From IMG/VR virus record IMGVR_UViG_3300011116_000702, positions 1 to 20,177 of that record: 20,177 bases of DNA; one strand, given 5' to 3'. The notes below the pieces were generated by a model. It did not search any database. It was not told where the DNA came from and was given only the letters and a program-made list of their open reading frames with translations. This document shows, piece after piece, positions 10,980-18,251 of the stretch. This DNA is from a virus. Every line of letters starts with the position of its first letter. Positions within the stretch are counted from its first letter, which is position 1. The position numbers and the translations under genes were made by a program.

Positions 10980-11730
10980 TAACAAACTTACAGGAAGATG
11001 TAATTCCACATCGACCACAGTTAGACAGGTTAGGTAAAAATATAGTTTCCTTACGGGCCTTATCAAAGGTATTAAGTATATCTTCTACTCGTTCTGGATG
11101 TAAATTAGATAGATTCCATAACGAAACGTAACCAGTACGTGCATCCCAAAAGCCTGCCTTGTCGACAGAAATCCCTTGCTTCTCAAGCGCCCACGCATAG
11201 ACTGCGAGTTGCAAGGGATGCCTTTGGGATGACGCACCAGTCTTGATGTCGAGGAGCACCCGATTCCCCTCGAAGTCCACCATCACGCGGTCAATGGCCA
11301 TCTTCACAGATGAGTCATCGATTTCAATCTCATATTCTTTTTCAACGAAGTCTTCATAGACTGACCAGCCGTTCATACGGAACTTAGCCCAATTCTCTAG
11401 CATCCAGCGACCTTCGCCATACCACCATGACATGTCTTCCTTCTTGGCAAACTGCCAAGTGTTCATGTCACCATTGATTTCTTCGTCTTCTTTTACTTGG
11501 GCAAACCAAGCATCGTTCCAGACTGTATCAAGGTAGGCAGAGTCAACAGTTATGTTGCCTGCGTTGTCATAGTTTTCGGTAGCCTTGTGCACTGCAGAGC
11601 CACCAGTAAACCATACTGCATGGGCCTCTTGTACGCCTTCGACCTTTTGTAAATAGTATTTCCAGCCACACTCTTGCCAAGTGGTTAGACTGGAATAAGA
11701 AATATGCTTAGGTAATTGATTCATACTCAT
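10963..11730 (-). CDS. PD-(D/E)XK exonuclease, Cas4/RecB-like, with Fe-S-type Cys
   Basis: A 255-residue nuclease. The order of motifs matches the Cas4/AddB-like family: SYSSLTTWQECGWKYYL (11-27; Cys21), GSAVHKA (44-50; His48), AIDRVMVDF (145-153; Asp147), LLDIKTG (159-165; Asp161, Lys163), QLAVYAWAL (174-182; Gln174, Tyr178), and a C-terminal Cys238, Cys241, Cys247 set. With Cys21 these can hold a 4Fe-4S cluster. Such enzymes resect DNA ends. The start is ATG 11730, with an alternative at 11724, overlapping the microgene stop as ATGA. No cas1 or cas2 gene is seen, so a phage recombination role is more likely than CRISPR adaptation. Confidence 0.85.
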   Translation of the reverse strand: MSMNQLPKHISYSSLTTWQECGWKYYLQKVEGVQEAHAVWFTGGSAVHKATENYDNAGNITVDSAYLDTVWNDAWFAQVKEDEEINGDMNTWQFAKKEDMSWWYGEGRWMLENWAKFRMNGWSVYEDFVEKEYEIEIDDSSVKMAIDRVMVDFEGNRVLLDIKTGASSQRHPLQLAVYAWALEKQGISVDKAGFWDARTGYVSLWNLSNLHPERVEDILNTFDKARKETIFLPNLSNCGRCGITSSCKFVNGHVS

Positions 11731-11894
11731 AGTGTATCACAACCATGAGGACCATATGGGTCGAATCCACAGAAGTAACAATCCATGGAATCACCGCATT
11801 CTTTGCATACGTATTTAAACTGCATTTCATCACAGCAATAATGGATTACATCCATGATGTAGTAGTGCTCTGTTTGGTCTATAAATTTTGTCAT
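11727..11894 (-). CDS. Cys-rich zinc-binding microprotein (55 aa), first of the leftward operon
   Basis: A 55-residue protein starting MTKFIDQTEHYYIM. It contains Cys20, Cys21, Cys30-x2-Cys33, Cys39-x2-Cys42, Cys52, and His18 and His50, enough for one or two zinc sites. The TGA stop overlaps the nuclease ATG as ATGA. No good Shine-Dalgarno is visible; translation may begin on a short leader. The gene lies directly downstream of the ATACGATAC repeats. The family is unknown. The Cys spacing and coupling make a real gene likely. Confidence 0.66.
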   Translation of the reverse strand: MTKFIDQTEHYYIMDVIHYCCDEMQFKYVCKECGDSMDCYFCGFDPYGPHGCDTL

Positions 11895-11925
11895 ACGGAT
11901 ACGATACCATACGATACGGTAACGG
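11893..11925. repeat. Tandem ATACGATAC repeats at the head of the leftward operon
   Basis: ATACGATAC occurs at 11899-11907 and 11909-11917 (a 10-bp period), flanked by ATACGG (11893-11898) and GATACGGTAACGG. The repeats lie immediately upstream of the first start codon and may overlap a leftward promoter or leader. They could be regulator-binding sites or iterons for replication. The complement shares CGTATCG and TATCCGTA with the leader at 369-390. Confidence 0.65.
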
Positions 11926-11943
11926 GTTTCTTAAAAATCCTGT

Positions 11944-12000
11944 CTGAACCAGATTTTAAGAAACGCCCCCCTACCCCCCATAAAAATTATGGTGGTTCAG
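11944..12000. repeat. Nested inverted repeats with C-rich block (candidate origin element)
   Basis: CTGAACCA (11944-11951) is the perfect complement of TGGTTCAG (11993-12000). Between them lie an interrupted run of C residues (11965-11979) and an inner palindrome CCATAA/TTATGG (11978-11992) with an AAA loop. In single strands this would fold into a long hairpin or cruciform. With the adjacent iteron-like repeats it resembles a replication origin or a complex operator. The function is not shown by sequence alone. Confidence 0.55.
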
Positions 12001-12069
12001 GGAGTTGGAATCAGACATATGTCGTCACCGTCATTTGAAGTTTCCGCCCCACGGTTGCCCGCACTTCTA

Positions 12070-12078
12070 TGGTACACT
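12070..12078 (+). promoter_or_regulatory. Putative extended -10 promoter of the FmdB-like gene
   Basis: TGGTACACT fits the extended -10 form TGn followed by a near TATAAT match. No clear -35 is seen at the right spacing, as is typical of extended -10 promoters. Transcription would start near 12085, giving a short leader before the AGGAGG Shine-Dalgarno at 12091-12096. Confidence 0.45.
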
Positions 12079-12102
12079 AAGTTCCTAATCTAGGAGGGTT
12101 GA

Positions 12103-12279
12103 ATGGCTAGTTACGAATACAAGTGTGAGAACGATTCAGAGACAATAATCATCACCAGAGGTATGACAGATGATGAGATTATCCCTTACTGCGATGCCTG
12201 TAATGACCCTATGGTAAGGGTCTACAACTCTGCCCCTGTCAAGTTTAATGCCAAGGGTTTCTACTCAACAGGCGGATAA
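12103..12279 (+). CDS. FmdB-like zinc-ribbon microprotein (58 aa)
   Basis: A 58-residue protein starting MASYEYKCEND, matching the FmdB-type ribbon opening (M-x-x-Y-E-Y-x-C). Cys8 and Cys32-x2-Cys35 (YCDACND) are visible; the second Cys of the first knuckle is replaced by Asp11, so the metal site would be incomplete or altered. An AGGAGGG Shine-Dalgarno is five to six bases upstream. The gene is alone, opposite in direction to both leftward operons, and convergent with the late operon, whose terminator starts just seven bases after its stop. FmdB-like ribbons are thought to act as small regulatory proteins. The family call rests on a short motif. Confidence 0.72.
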   Translation: MASYEYKCENDSETIIITRGMTDDEIIPYCDACNDPMVRVYNSAPVKFNAKGFYSTGG

Positions 12280-12285
12280 AACAAG

Positions 12286-12327
12286 AAAAAACCCCTCTAC
12301 CCTAGTATTTCTACTAAGGTGAGGGGT
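12286..12327 (-). terminator. Rho-independent terminator of the late operon (leftward)
   Basis: Read on the minus strand, ACCCCTC plus ACCTTAGT pairs with ACTAGGGT plus GAGGGGT, with one bulged base and one mismatch around a short loop. Six T residues follow (12291-12286). On the plus strand the same stem lacks a clean T tract. It closes the holin-endolysin transcript. Confidence 0.88.
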
Positions 12328-12366
12328 AATCTCGTCTCTATGGGGCTGCTAGAGGCCTTAAATGGC

Positions 12367-12558
12367 CTACTTAGAGCCTCGTCCAAACTCTGTTGCCGAA
12401 GCATCAAGAGCCTTTAGAACTGGTCCAGCCAATCCAGCAAGGAATGCGTTTGCGATAACCTTAAGGTCAGTCTGACCTGTCAGGTAGATGGCAATAGCAG
12501 ATGCTGCTGCTGCACGGAAATATGTCAAGGCAATCGCCTTTAACTTCTGTGTATCCAT
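12367..12558 (-). CDS. Holin-like membrane protein
   Basis: A 63-residue protein with two hydrophobic helices: residues about 7-27 (KAIALTYFRAAAASAIAIYL) and about 33-50 (VIANAFLAGLAGPVLKAL), with a short Gln-Thr-Asp turn between and a charged end (EFGRGSK). This size, topology and position directly after the endolysin fit a holin that permeabilises the membrane at the end of infection. A strong AGGAGG lies five bases before ATG 12558. The assignment rests on topology and context, since holins are not conserved in sequence. Confidence 0.78.
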   Translation of the reverse strand: MDTQKLKAIALTYFRAAAASAIAIYLTGQTDLKVIANAFLAGLAGPVLKALDASATEFGRGSK

Positions 12559-12567
12559 TATATCCTC

Positions 12568-13014
12568 CTAGGATTTCTTAGGTAAAGGCTTAGGTAGTGC
12601 TGCCTTTACTTTACTTATGATAGCAGGTTTGCCTAACCATGGGAACCAATTAGAGGTGTCCTTGCCACACTCATCCTTGATAGAGATATGCAAATGCTTG
12701 TTGTGCTTGTTAGGACCTGTGTACTCACAGTTGCCCTTAGCGGGGCTCCAGATACGTCCCTTGAAGATTAGATACTTGACTCGTGGGTCAGTCATCAGGC
12801 GAACAAAGACCTCATCGCAATCAATCCCAAAAACAGGGTCATGCGTCAGGTCAACAGCAAAGCCTGTATTGTGGTCTGAATCAGGATTCTGACTTAAATG
12901 AGCAGCACTCGGAAGGAGCCCATCTGAGGCTTTCTTGCGCTTGGGCTTCAATGCCGTCGCTTGGCGCAACACAGCAATTGCAGCAGGAGTGGCTTTCTTG
13001 ACTACAGGTTTCAT
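12568..13014 (-). CDS. Endolysin, peptidase M15-type
   Basis: A 148-residue protein whose core matches the M15/VanY zinc peptidase fold: SDHNTGFAVDL (46-56; His48 and Asp55 as zinc ligands), DPRVKYLIF (76-84), and NKHNKHLHISI (102-112; His109 as third ligand). This family cuts peptide bridges in peptidoglycan. The N-terminus (residues 1-30) is basic and may bind the wall or DNA rather than being a signal peptide; release would depend on the holin. The ATG overlaps the membrane-protein stop as ATGA, with GGGGGAGAG upstream. The C-terminal tail is Lys/Pro-rich. Confidence 0.85.
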   Translation of the reverse strand: MKPVVKKATPAAIAVLRQATALKPKRKKASDGLLPSAAHLSQNPDSDHNTGFAVDLTHDPVFGIDCDEVFVRLMTDPRVKYLIFKGRIWSPAKGNCEYTGPNKHNKHLHISIKDECGKDTSNWFPWLGKPAIISKVKAALPKPLPKKS

Positions 13015-13217
13015 TCATCTCTCCCCCGTTGTAACATCATCTGATATAGGATTTCTACTTTTTCTTCTAACCTAATGACTGAATCTTTAAGGCTTGACCC
13101 TGAATTGGGCTTGAGTTCATACAGGTAATGCTTGACTAGCCATCTAACAGAGCCAGCAAATGCTGATATGATTGCTATGATAGATACTATTAGTCCAGCC
13201 CAGTTTGCAGGTGTCAT
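13011..13217 (-). CDS. Small membrane protein with coiled coil (DUF2746-like)
   Basis: A 68-residue protein with one helix (residues 6-28, WAGLIVSIIAIISAFAGSVRWLV), then LKPNSGSSLKDSVIRLEEKVEILYQMML (36-63), an amphipathic coiled-coil stretch. The motif ELKPNSGSSLKDSV matches small membrane proteins found in actinophage lysis cassettes. It could be a second holin, antiholin or structural membrane factor. AGGA lies upstream of ATG 13217. Lysis-gene order is membrane protein, endolysin, holin in the transcription direction. Confidence 0.75.
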   Translation of the reverse strand: MTPANWAGLIVSIIAIISAFAGSVRWLVKHYLYELKPNSGSSLKDSVIRLEEKVEILYQMMLQRGRDE

Positions 13218-13226
13218 GTTATTCCT

Positions 13227-15422
13227 TTATAACGAACGAATAGTGACAAGAAGAATTCCGCCAACGCCAGAAAACCTCTTATCAGGTGGAGTTAAGTTGG
13301 TAAATTGTATTTCTTCGATGATTCCAGTATAGGACTCACCAGTTCTAAAGTCGTCAATACGAATTGTATCACCAGTATTCTCGATTGTTTCTAACTCAGT
13401 TAGTCTTTCATATGATGAGTTCTCATAGCCCATCTGTACATTAAATTTATCCTTCTCGTTGTCAAAACAAGCCAAAGGATACTGCATGATGCGCTGGCGT
13501 GGGATAGCAGGCAGAGCCTTAATCTGATAGCCATTAAGGATTGCACCAGTAGATGGAGTTGTTTGAGAACGATGTAGGGTAAACTTAAAGGATAGATACT
13601 CTTGAGCACCAATAGGGTACCCAATGCTCACATCACTTACAACGCCATCTTCGGCAAAGTCACCAATAGTAAACTCATTACCAGCATCATCAACAGATGA
13701 GATAACTACACGGCCATTCTCATCCTTGATACGTGGAGTGAGGAACTTAAAGACCTTACCCTCAAGGGTGTTGTAGCGAATCTTACCTGTTGTTATATAG
13801 CCAGTTGATAGCAAGTTAGCAGAGTCTTCTCTGTAGACATGTCCATTTGCTTCACTAGCATACGCTGTGGAAAAAGCAAGGTCATCAGTTCCATTTAGGA
13901 ATGCAACTGCTGTAGTTCTATGAAGAGTATCAGCACTTGGATAGTACAAGTCATTAGCATATGCAAAACGTAGGGTTTCAATTTCTGTACTTAGGTCGAT
14001 ACGAATAAGTCCAGGTTGTCCATCTACGCTTGTAGCACACCATACATAATGGTCACGTGCAGCAAAGTCATAGCAAGGTTGAGTTGTCTCAACAATTAGT
14101 GGTCCATAAAGGATAGAACCATCTTGGTCTGAGACTGTTGCAATACGAATACCCTTGTCAGTTCCAATAAGCATTCTGCCAAGGTAATAGTAAATCTTAA
14201 AGACTCTTTCGCCTACTGGTAGTTCTGCTGCAGTGATTGCCGATGTTAGAGTTGGCATAGCACCAGCAGTTGTTAATTCAAACTTCTGAATTGTAGACTG
14301 AATACCATTGTAACCTGCAAGATAAATTGCTGGACCAGATGCAGTAATGCTTGTGTATACATGTGTAGATGCTGGGTGTGTATACAGTGCTGTTGGCATT
14401 GCAGTTGCTGATGATGAGAATTCATACACAGCATTATTTGCAGCCATTACAATACGGTCTTTAACATATTCCATAGTAGCATTAGTGACTTCAATGTTAG
14501 CATCATTGAACATTGGAGTATTTGAAGTGTCAGAAGAACCAGTTAATGCTTTTTTATAAACATTTAATCTTTGGTTTGCACCAGATGGTCTATTAGTAAC
14601 CCAAAATGCAGTAGTTCCATCATCACAGATTGCATGTACTGGTCGGTCTGCACCAGAGTTGTAATCAATAAAGTGTGTGATTGTACTAGATGCTGTGCCA
14701 TTAGGAGTAACTGCTGTAGATGTAACATTAGTTGCTGTCTTAGCATATGAGAATGTAGTGCTAGTCACTGCTGTAACAGTATACGTTCCGTTAAATGTAG
14801 CGTCGACTCCAGATACTTCTACTACTGTACCAATTGCATACTTATGCGTTGCACTTGTAGTTAAGGTAGCAACGTTAGAGGTCAATGCTTTAGTTGTGAT
14901 TGAATAGACAAGAGGATTGTATACCTTATCAACATCATACTCATCATGTAACAATACAGATGAGACGTCATTAAATTTGATTGAACGCAAGAATTGGAAT
15001 GGTCGGTCATTACTTGCAATAGCACCAGTTGTTACATGGTTTTCAATGCAAGAGTTAAGCAAAGATACATTACCGTTGCTCCAAACATTTACACCCTTGC
15101 TATCTGAAAAACGATATTGAACAGTTTCTCCAGCAGATGGGTCATAGAAGTTGATGCCCTTTCCTTGATGGAAAGAAGACTGACTACGTAGCCACCAACC
15201 AGTAAGCGTTTGCTCTCCTGGTTCGCGGCTCTGGTCAACCTGGTCCTTACGATACTGAGCAGTCTTACGAATGTAAGGACGTGTCTCAGATGCAAAGATG
15301 AAAAATGGCAAGCCATTGATAGAGATATCATACGCTGCACCAGTTAATGCATAAGTTCTTACAGCATTAGGATTAGATAATGCGTATGGTAAACCTTCGG
15401 TAATATCGCGGTTGTACGCCAT
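13227..15422 (-). CDS. Large minor tail protein, beta-rich, with inserted Ig-like domain
   Basis: A 731-residue virion protein. Residues about 1-170 are strand-rich, with FYDPSAGETVQYRF (92-105). An inserted module at about 178-245 (Thr/Ser/Val-rich, GTVVEVSGVDATFNGTYTVTAVTS at 198-221) is of the kind repeated in many phage tail proteins. Residues about 260-510 contain repeated short strand units (AICDDGTTAFWVTN, AIYLAGYNG, RMLIGTDKGIRIATV, YVWCATSVDGQPGLIRI), suggesting a beta-propeller. The C-terminal 200 residues are another beta region. A strong TAGGAGGAAAG lies before ATG 15422. It is probably a tail tip, nozzle or fibre-attachment protein; no catalytic motif was found. Confidence 0.75.
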   Translation of the reverse strand: MAYNRDITEGLPYALSNPNAVRTYALTGAAYDISINGLPFFIFASETRPYIRKTAQYRKDQVDQSREPGEQTLTGWWLRSQSSFHQGKGINFYDPSAGETVQYRFSDSKGVNVWSNGNVSLLNSCIENHVTTGAIASNDRPFQFLRSIKFNDVSSVLLHDEYDVDKVYNPLVYSITTKALTSNVATLTTSATHKYAIGTVVEVSGVDATFNGTYTVTAVTSTTFSYAKTATNVTSTAVTPNGTASSTITHFIDYNSGADRPVHAICDDGTTAFWVTNRPSGANQRLNVYKKALTGSSDTSNTPMFNDANIEVTNATMEYVKDRIVMAANNAVYEFSSSATAMPTALYTHPASTHVYTSITASGPAIYLAGYNGIQSTIQKFELTTAGAMPTLTSAITAAELPVGERVFKIYYYLGRMLIGTDKGIRIATVSDQDGSILYGPLIVETTQPCYDFAARDHYVWCATSVDGQPGLIRIDLSTEIETLRFAYANDLYYPSADTLHRTTAVAFLNGTDDLAFSTAYASEANGHVYREDSANLLSTGYITTGKIRYNTLEGKVFKFLTPRIKDENGRVVISSVDDAGNEFTIGDFAEDGVVSDVSIGYPIGAQEYLSFKFTLHRSQTTPSTGAILNGYQIKALPAIPRQRIMQYPLACFDNEKDKFNVQMGYENSSYERLTELETIENTGDTIRIDDFRTGESYTGIIEEIQFTNLTPPDKRFSGVGGILLVTIRSL

Positions 15423-15430
15423 CTTTCCTC

Positions 15431-15541
15431 CTACTTAACTTGTCGCTTATCCCACTCGGACTTATACATTACTTCCATACGACCATCTTCATATGTTACA
15501 CAGACCTGCTCTGGTGTAGTTCCCATAAGTTCAATCTTCAT
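15431..15541 (-). CDS. Microprotein between tail genes (36 aa)
   Basis: A 36-residue protein starting MKIELMGTTPEQVCVTYEDG and ending EWDKRQVK. It has strand-like halves and one Cys. Its ATG overlaps the TAA of the tail-fibre gene by one base (TAATG), and its TAG is part of the TAGGAGG Shine-Dalgarno of the next gene. The double overlap makes it a likely real gene. A chaperone or assembly peptide for the neighbouring tail proteins is possible, but the function is unknown. Confidence 0.62.
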   Translation of the reverse strand: MKIELMGTTPEQVCVTYEDGRMEVMYKSEWDKRQVK

Positions 15542-17145
15542 TAGTAAATCTCCGATTCCCAGCCTTGGTATCCACCAGCGCTTGTTGTTCTTAGTTCAAC
15601 ATATTCACCTGTTGTAAAGGTTCCACCAGATGCAGTTGCATTAAGTGTTATATTTTCAGTATTGCTGCTTTGTATTGAATAACTTGTTAAAGAACTTGCA
15701 GTGTTATTAGAAGAACGAACTATTTCAGTACCTGAGTTATCCGATACTCCAATGGCTGCTAACTTTCTAACCTTGTAATAAATAGTAATTCTAGTACTAG
15801 TAGAGGAAACAGCAAAGCCTATACCAAAACGCATATTAGAGGCATCGGCTGTCCATCTTTCGTAGTAACGGCGGCAAAGGTCTAATTCTGTTGTATATAA
15901 TCCACCACCAGCAAGAACAAATGGTGTAGCAACTGAACCAACTTCTAGTTGGAATCCAGTTACATCAACATAGTCTTGAGAAACAGCAGTACCTACTGGC
16001 ACAAATTGAACTAATGCTTGCAACTGTGTAGCACTTGAAGAGATAGTTGCAGTAAATGAAAAGCGTTGCCATGATGTTGTAAGTGTGGCTGTACTACTAA
16101 TTGGTGTAGCAGTTCCTGTATAGGCAGTACCAATACCAGCCTCATTTGTTCCAGTTCCTGTATATAGACGAACTTGTAAAGTATTAGATGCTCCACTATA
16201 TGAGTTACTCTTACGAGCATAGAAAGAATAGGTTACTGTTTTGCCTTGTAATTGAGTAGCATTTAATGTCTCAACTGTTTGTCCAAGATAGACAGTATCA
16301 GTTGCTGTCTGACCATTTGACCTTTGTAAACGGACATATGCTGGTATACCAGTTGGTCCGCCAGTTGTTGTTAGTATTCCTAAAATTCCAGATGAGCCAG
16401 CAGAACGCTTAGCAAAGAATCTATCTGCAACCCAAGTAGTAGATGTGCTTAATGACCCAGCAGAAAATACACGCTGATTAACATTGAAGTCACCATTGAT
16501 AAGCAGATTCTTGCCTACTTGAGTATTACTCCAAACAACACCAGGAGTTGCAGTTGAATCTGCAAGTAGTGTTGAACCGTTTGAACCTACAGTTACAGCC
16601 TGCACTGTATCTGCTGCAGTACCAGCAAGAAGGTCTCCCTTTGCTGCAATGGCATAGTTAGTTGTATCTGCTACATACTTAAGTCCAGCAGTCTGAGCAG
16701 AGTCAGCAACAAGACGAGTTTCATTTGCACCAACAGTTAAAATTCCAGGTGTATCATTGGCTGTACCAGCATATAAATCACCCTTAGCAGCAATATCTGT
16801 TTTCTTAACAGAGTTATCTGTCTGAGTAATCATGTTCTTCATGTCTTCACCAGTAAGAACATGCTTTACAGTTGCCCCGTTAGCATGTTGGATTGCTGTT
16901 GTATCTGCTTGTCCACGTGTAATAGTAAGTGTCTTAGTTACATTGTCTACTGATGTGACAAAACAGATTTCTTCGCTTGCTGTATCTGGGTCAATAGCAA
17001 TTGCAAACTGGTCTGAACCATTAATAAATCCAACTGCTGCTGGCACTAAGCCAAGGGAACTTGTAACAGTTAATGTAGTTGCACTATTTGACAGTGCTGC
17101 AGATAGTGTTGTTTCTACGCTAGTTGTAGAATATCGTCTTGTCAT
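15541..17145 (-). CDS. Tail fibre/spike protein with carbohydrate-binding-like domain
   Basis: A 534-residue Thr/Ser/Ala-rich structural protein. Residues about 12-97 form an attachment module similar to one in the neighbouring 298-residue protein. Two repeats of about 41 residues follow, each starting AAKGDL (119 and 167), separated by 48. A beta-jelly-roll-like part begins at NLLINGDFNVNQR (213-225), with a C-terminal segment containing LDLCRRYYERW. This layout is typical of phage fibres that bind host glycans. TAAGGAAAATAA precedes ATG 17145. Trimerisation and receptor specificity cannot be read from sequence. It ends by a one-base overlap with the microgene. Confidence 0.78.
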   Translation of the reverse strand: MTRRYSTTSVETTLSAALSNSATTLTVTSSLGLVPAAVGFINGSDQFAIAIDPDTASEEICFVTSVDNVTKTLTITRGQADTTAIQHANGATVKHVLTGEDMKNMITQTDNSVKKTDIAAKGDLYAGTANDTPGILTVGANETRLVADSAQTAGLKYVADTTNYAIAAKGDLLAGTAADTVQAVTVGSNGSTLLADSTATPGVVWSNTQVGKNLLINGDFNVNQRVFSAGSLSTSTTWVADRFFAKRSAGSSGILGILTTTGGPTGIPAYVRLQRSNGQTATDTVYLGQTVETLNATQLQGKTVTYSFYARKSNSYSGASNTLQVRLYTGTGTNEAGIGTAYTGTATPISSTATLTTSWQRFSFTATISSSATQLQALVQFVPVGTAVSQDYVDVTGFQLEVGSVATPFVLAGGGLYTTELDLCRRYYERWTADASNMRFGIGFAVSSTSTRITIYYKVRKLAAIGVSDNSGTEIVRSSNNTASSLTSYSIQSSNTENITLNATASGGTFTTGEYVELRTTSAGGYQGWESEIY

Positions 17146-17154
17146 TTATTTTCC

Positions 17155-18051
17155 TTAGCGACCATAGTGTATTTTGACTGGGTATTTTCCTTGAAGACGT
17201 GATGCTTCTTCATTAAGTCTTTGTTGATATAATGCATAAAGGTAACGGGATACAGATGACCCAGTTGACCCACCTAATCTAGTGCTACTTAAATCAGCCT
17301 CTGCTGATGTATAATTAATTCGACCAGCATCAATGAATGATAGCAGTCTTGAGACAGCACCTAGAATAATCACATCTTTTGTTGAAGATGGCAAGCCACT
17401 TACATTTGCAAAGTCTTGTTCATTGCTTGAGAGTGTATTAGGCTCTTTAGTATACCAAACTTGAACAGTGCGTCCAGCATCAACTCTATCATAGATGCTT
17501 ATGCTGTTTCTTGAGTTAAACGAGTCAGCATTAGCCATTGGGTCTATGCGCCAACGTCTTACTGGAATCCATTCCTTAGAAGGTCCAACAGATTCCCATG
17601 ATACAGAAAGAACATCTTGAACATCATCAGGCAAGGCATAAGTACTTACTGCTGTATTGTACTTAAATGTTGTTGAGGTTACAGCCCATAGTTTAGGGAA
17701 TACAGAGTTAATTGTATCATTGATTGCTTGCTTGATAATTACTCTTGGAAATGTTGGAGATAGAGTGACTTGAGCATTTGTTGAGTGAGGTGATGGCTGT
17801 GTTCCATTAAAACCACGTCCAAAACCTGGTGCTACGTTAAGTACACCTGTTGACTTGTTGTATGAATCTACCCAAAAAAGTTCGTCATCAATTTCAACAA
17901 TACCTTTAGCAAAGTTATCAGTTGTCGCAACAGTAATAGATGTTGCAGAGGTTGTTACTGAACCATTAAGGTATGTAAGTCTATCTTGGTTAAGTGTGTA
18001 GCCAATCAGTTTAGACTTGACTTCTCCGACTAATTCATTCAGCGTTGGCAT
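17155..18051 (-). CDS. Virion structural protein (possible connector or tail adaptor)
   Basis: A 298-residue protein. Residues 28-97 carry an attachment module, with SATSITV, DELFWVD, GFGRGFNGT and H-x5-VTL signatures, also seen in the fibre protein. A following alpha-beta region (FPRVIIKQAINDTINSVFPKLW at 101-122, YALPDDVQDVLSVSWE) and a C-terminal helix bundle (VIILGAVSRLLSFIDAGRI, RYLYALYQQRLNEEASRLQ) resemble head-tail connector or tail-tube adaptor proteins. It overlaps the preceding 68-residue gene by 17 bases. AGGAAACAG precedes ATG 18051. The role is inferred from fold-like pattern and position. Confidence 0.66.
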   Translation of the reverse strand: MPTLNELVGEVKSKLIGYTLNQDRLTYLNGSVTTSATSITVATTDNFAKGIVEIDDELFWVDSYNKSTGVLNVAPGFGRGFNGTQPSPHSTNAQVTLSPTFPRVIIKQAINDTINSVFPKLWAVTSTTFKYNTAVSTYALPDDVQDVLSVSWESVGPSKEWIPVRRWRIDPMANADSFNSRNSISIYDRVDAGRTVQVWYTKEPNTLSSNEQDFANVSGLPSSTKDVIILGAVSRLLSFIDAGRINYTSAEADLSSTRLGGSTGSSVSRYLYALYQQRLNEEASRLQGKYPVKIHYGR

Positions 18052-18241
18052 CTGTTTCCTCTTCTACTATAGGTGCACTAAACTTGCCTGTTGACTCATC
18101 ATAAGTCCAGCCAATACCAGCAGGGTTTTCAGGTGTGTACTCAATAAGAACCACACCTAATTCTTGTTCAGCTTGTTCTTTATTGTCTGCAACAATAACA
18201 GTTGAAACTGTATTGCCGCCCATTACTGCAAATGTTGCCAT
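18035..18241 (-). CDS. Small structural or assembly protein (68 aa)
   Basis: Starts MATFAVMGGNTVSTVIVADN, then a helix (KEQAEQELGVVLIEY) and GIGWTYDESTGKFSAP near residues 42-57, a pattern seen in small proteins next to tail-fibre genes of marine and freshwater phages. The tail is acidic (EEETDANAE). AAGGAG precedes ATG 18241. The start of the next gene lies 17 bases before its stop. No proven function; an accessory tail protein or fibre chaperone is a reasonable guess. Confidence 0.68.
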   Translation of the reverse strand: MATFAVMGGNTVSTVIVADNKEQAEQELGVVLIEYTPENPAGIGWTYDESTGKFSAPIVEEETDANAE

Positions 18242-18251
18242 TGTTTACTCC

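Noticed and set aside
11745-12038. Plus-strand frame spanning the regulatory region
   Set aside because: It overlaps the leftward Cys-rich microgene, repeats and inverted repeats, with no ribosome site and atypical composition.
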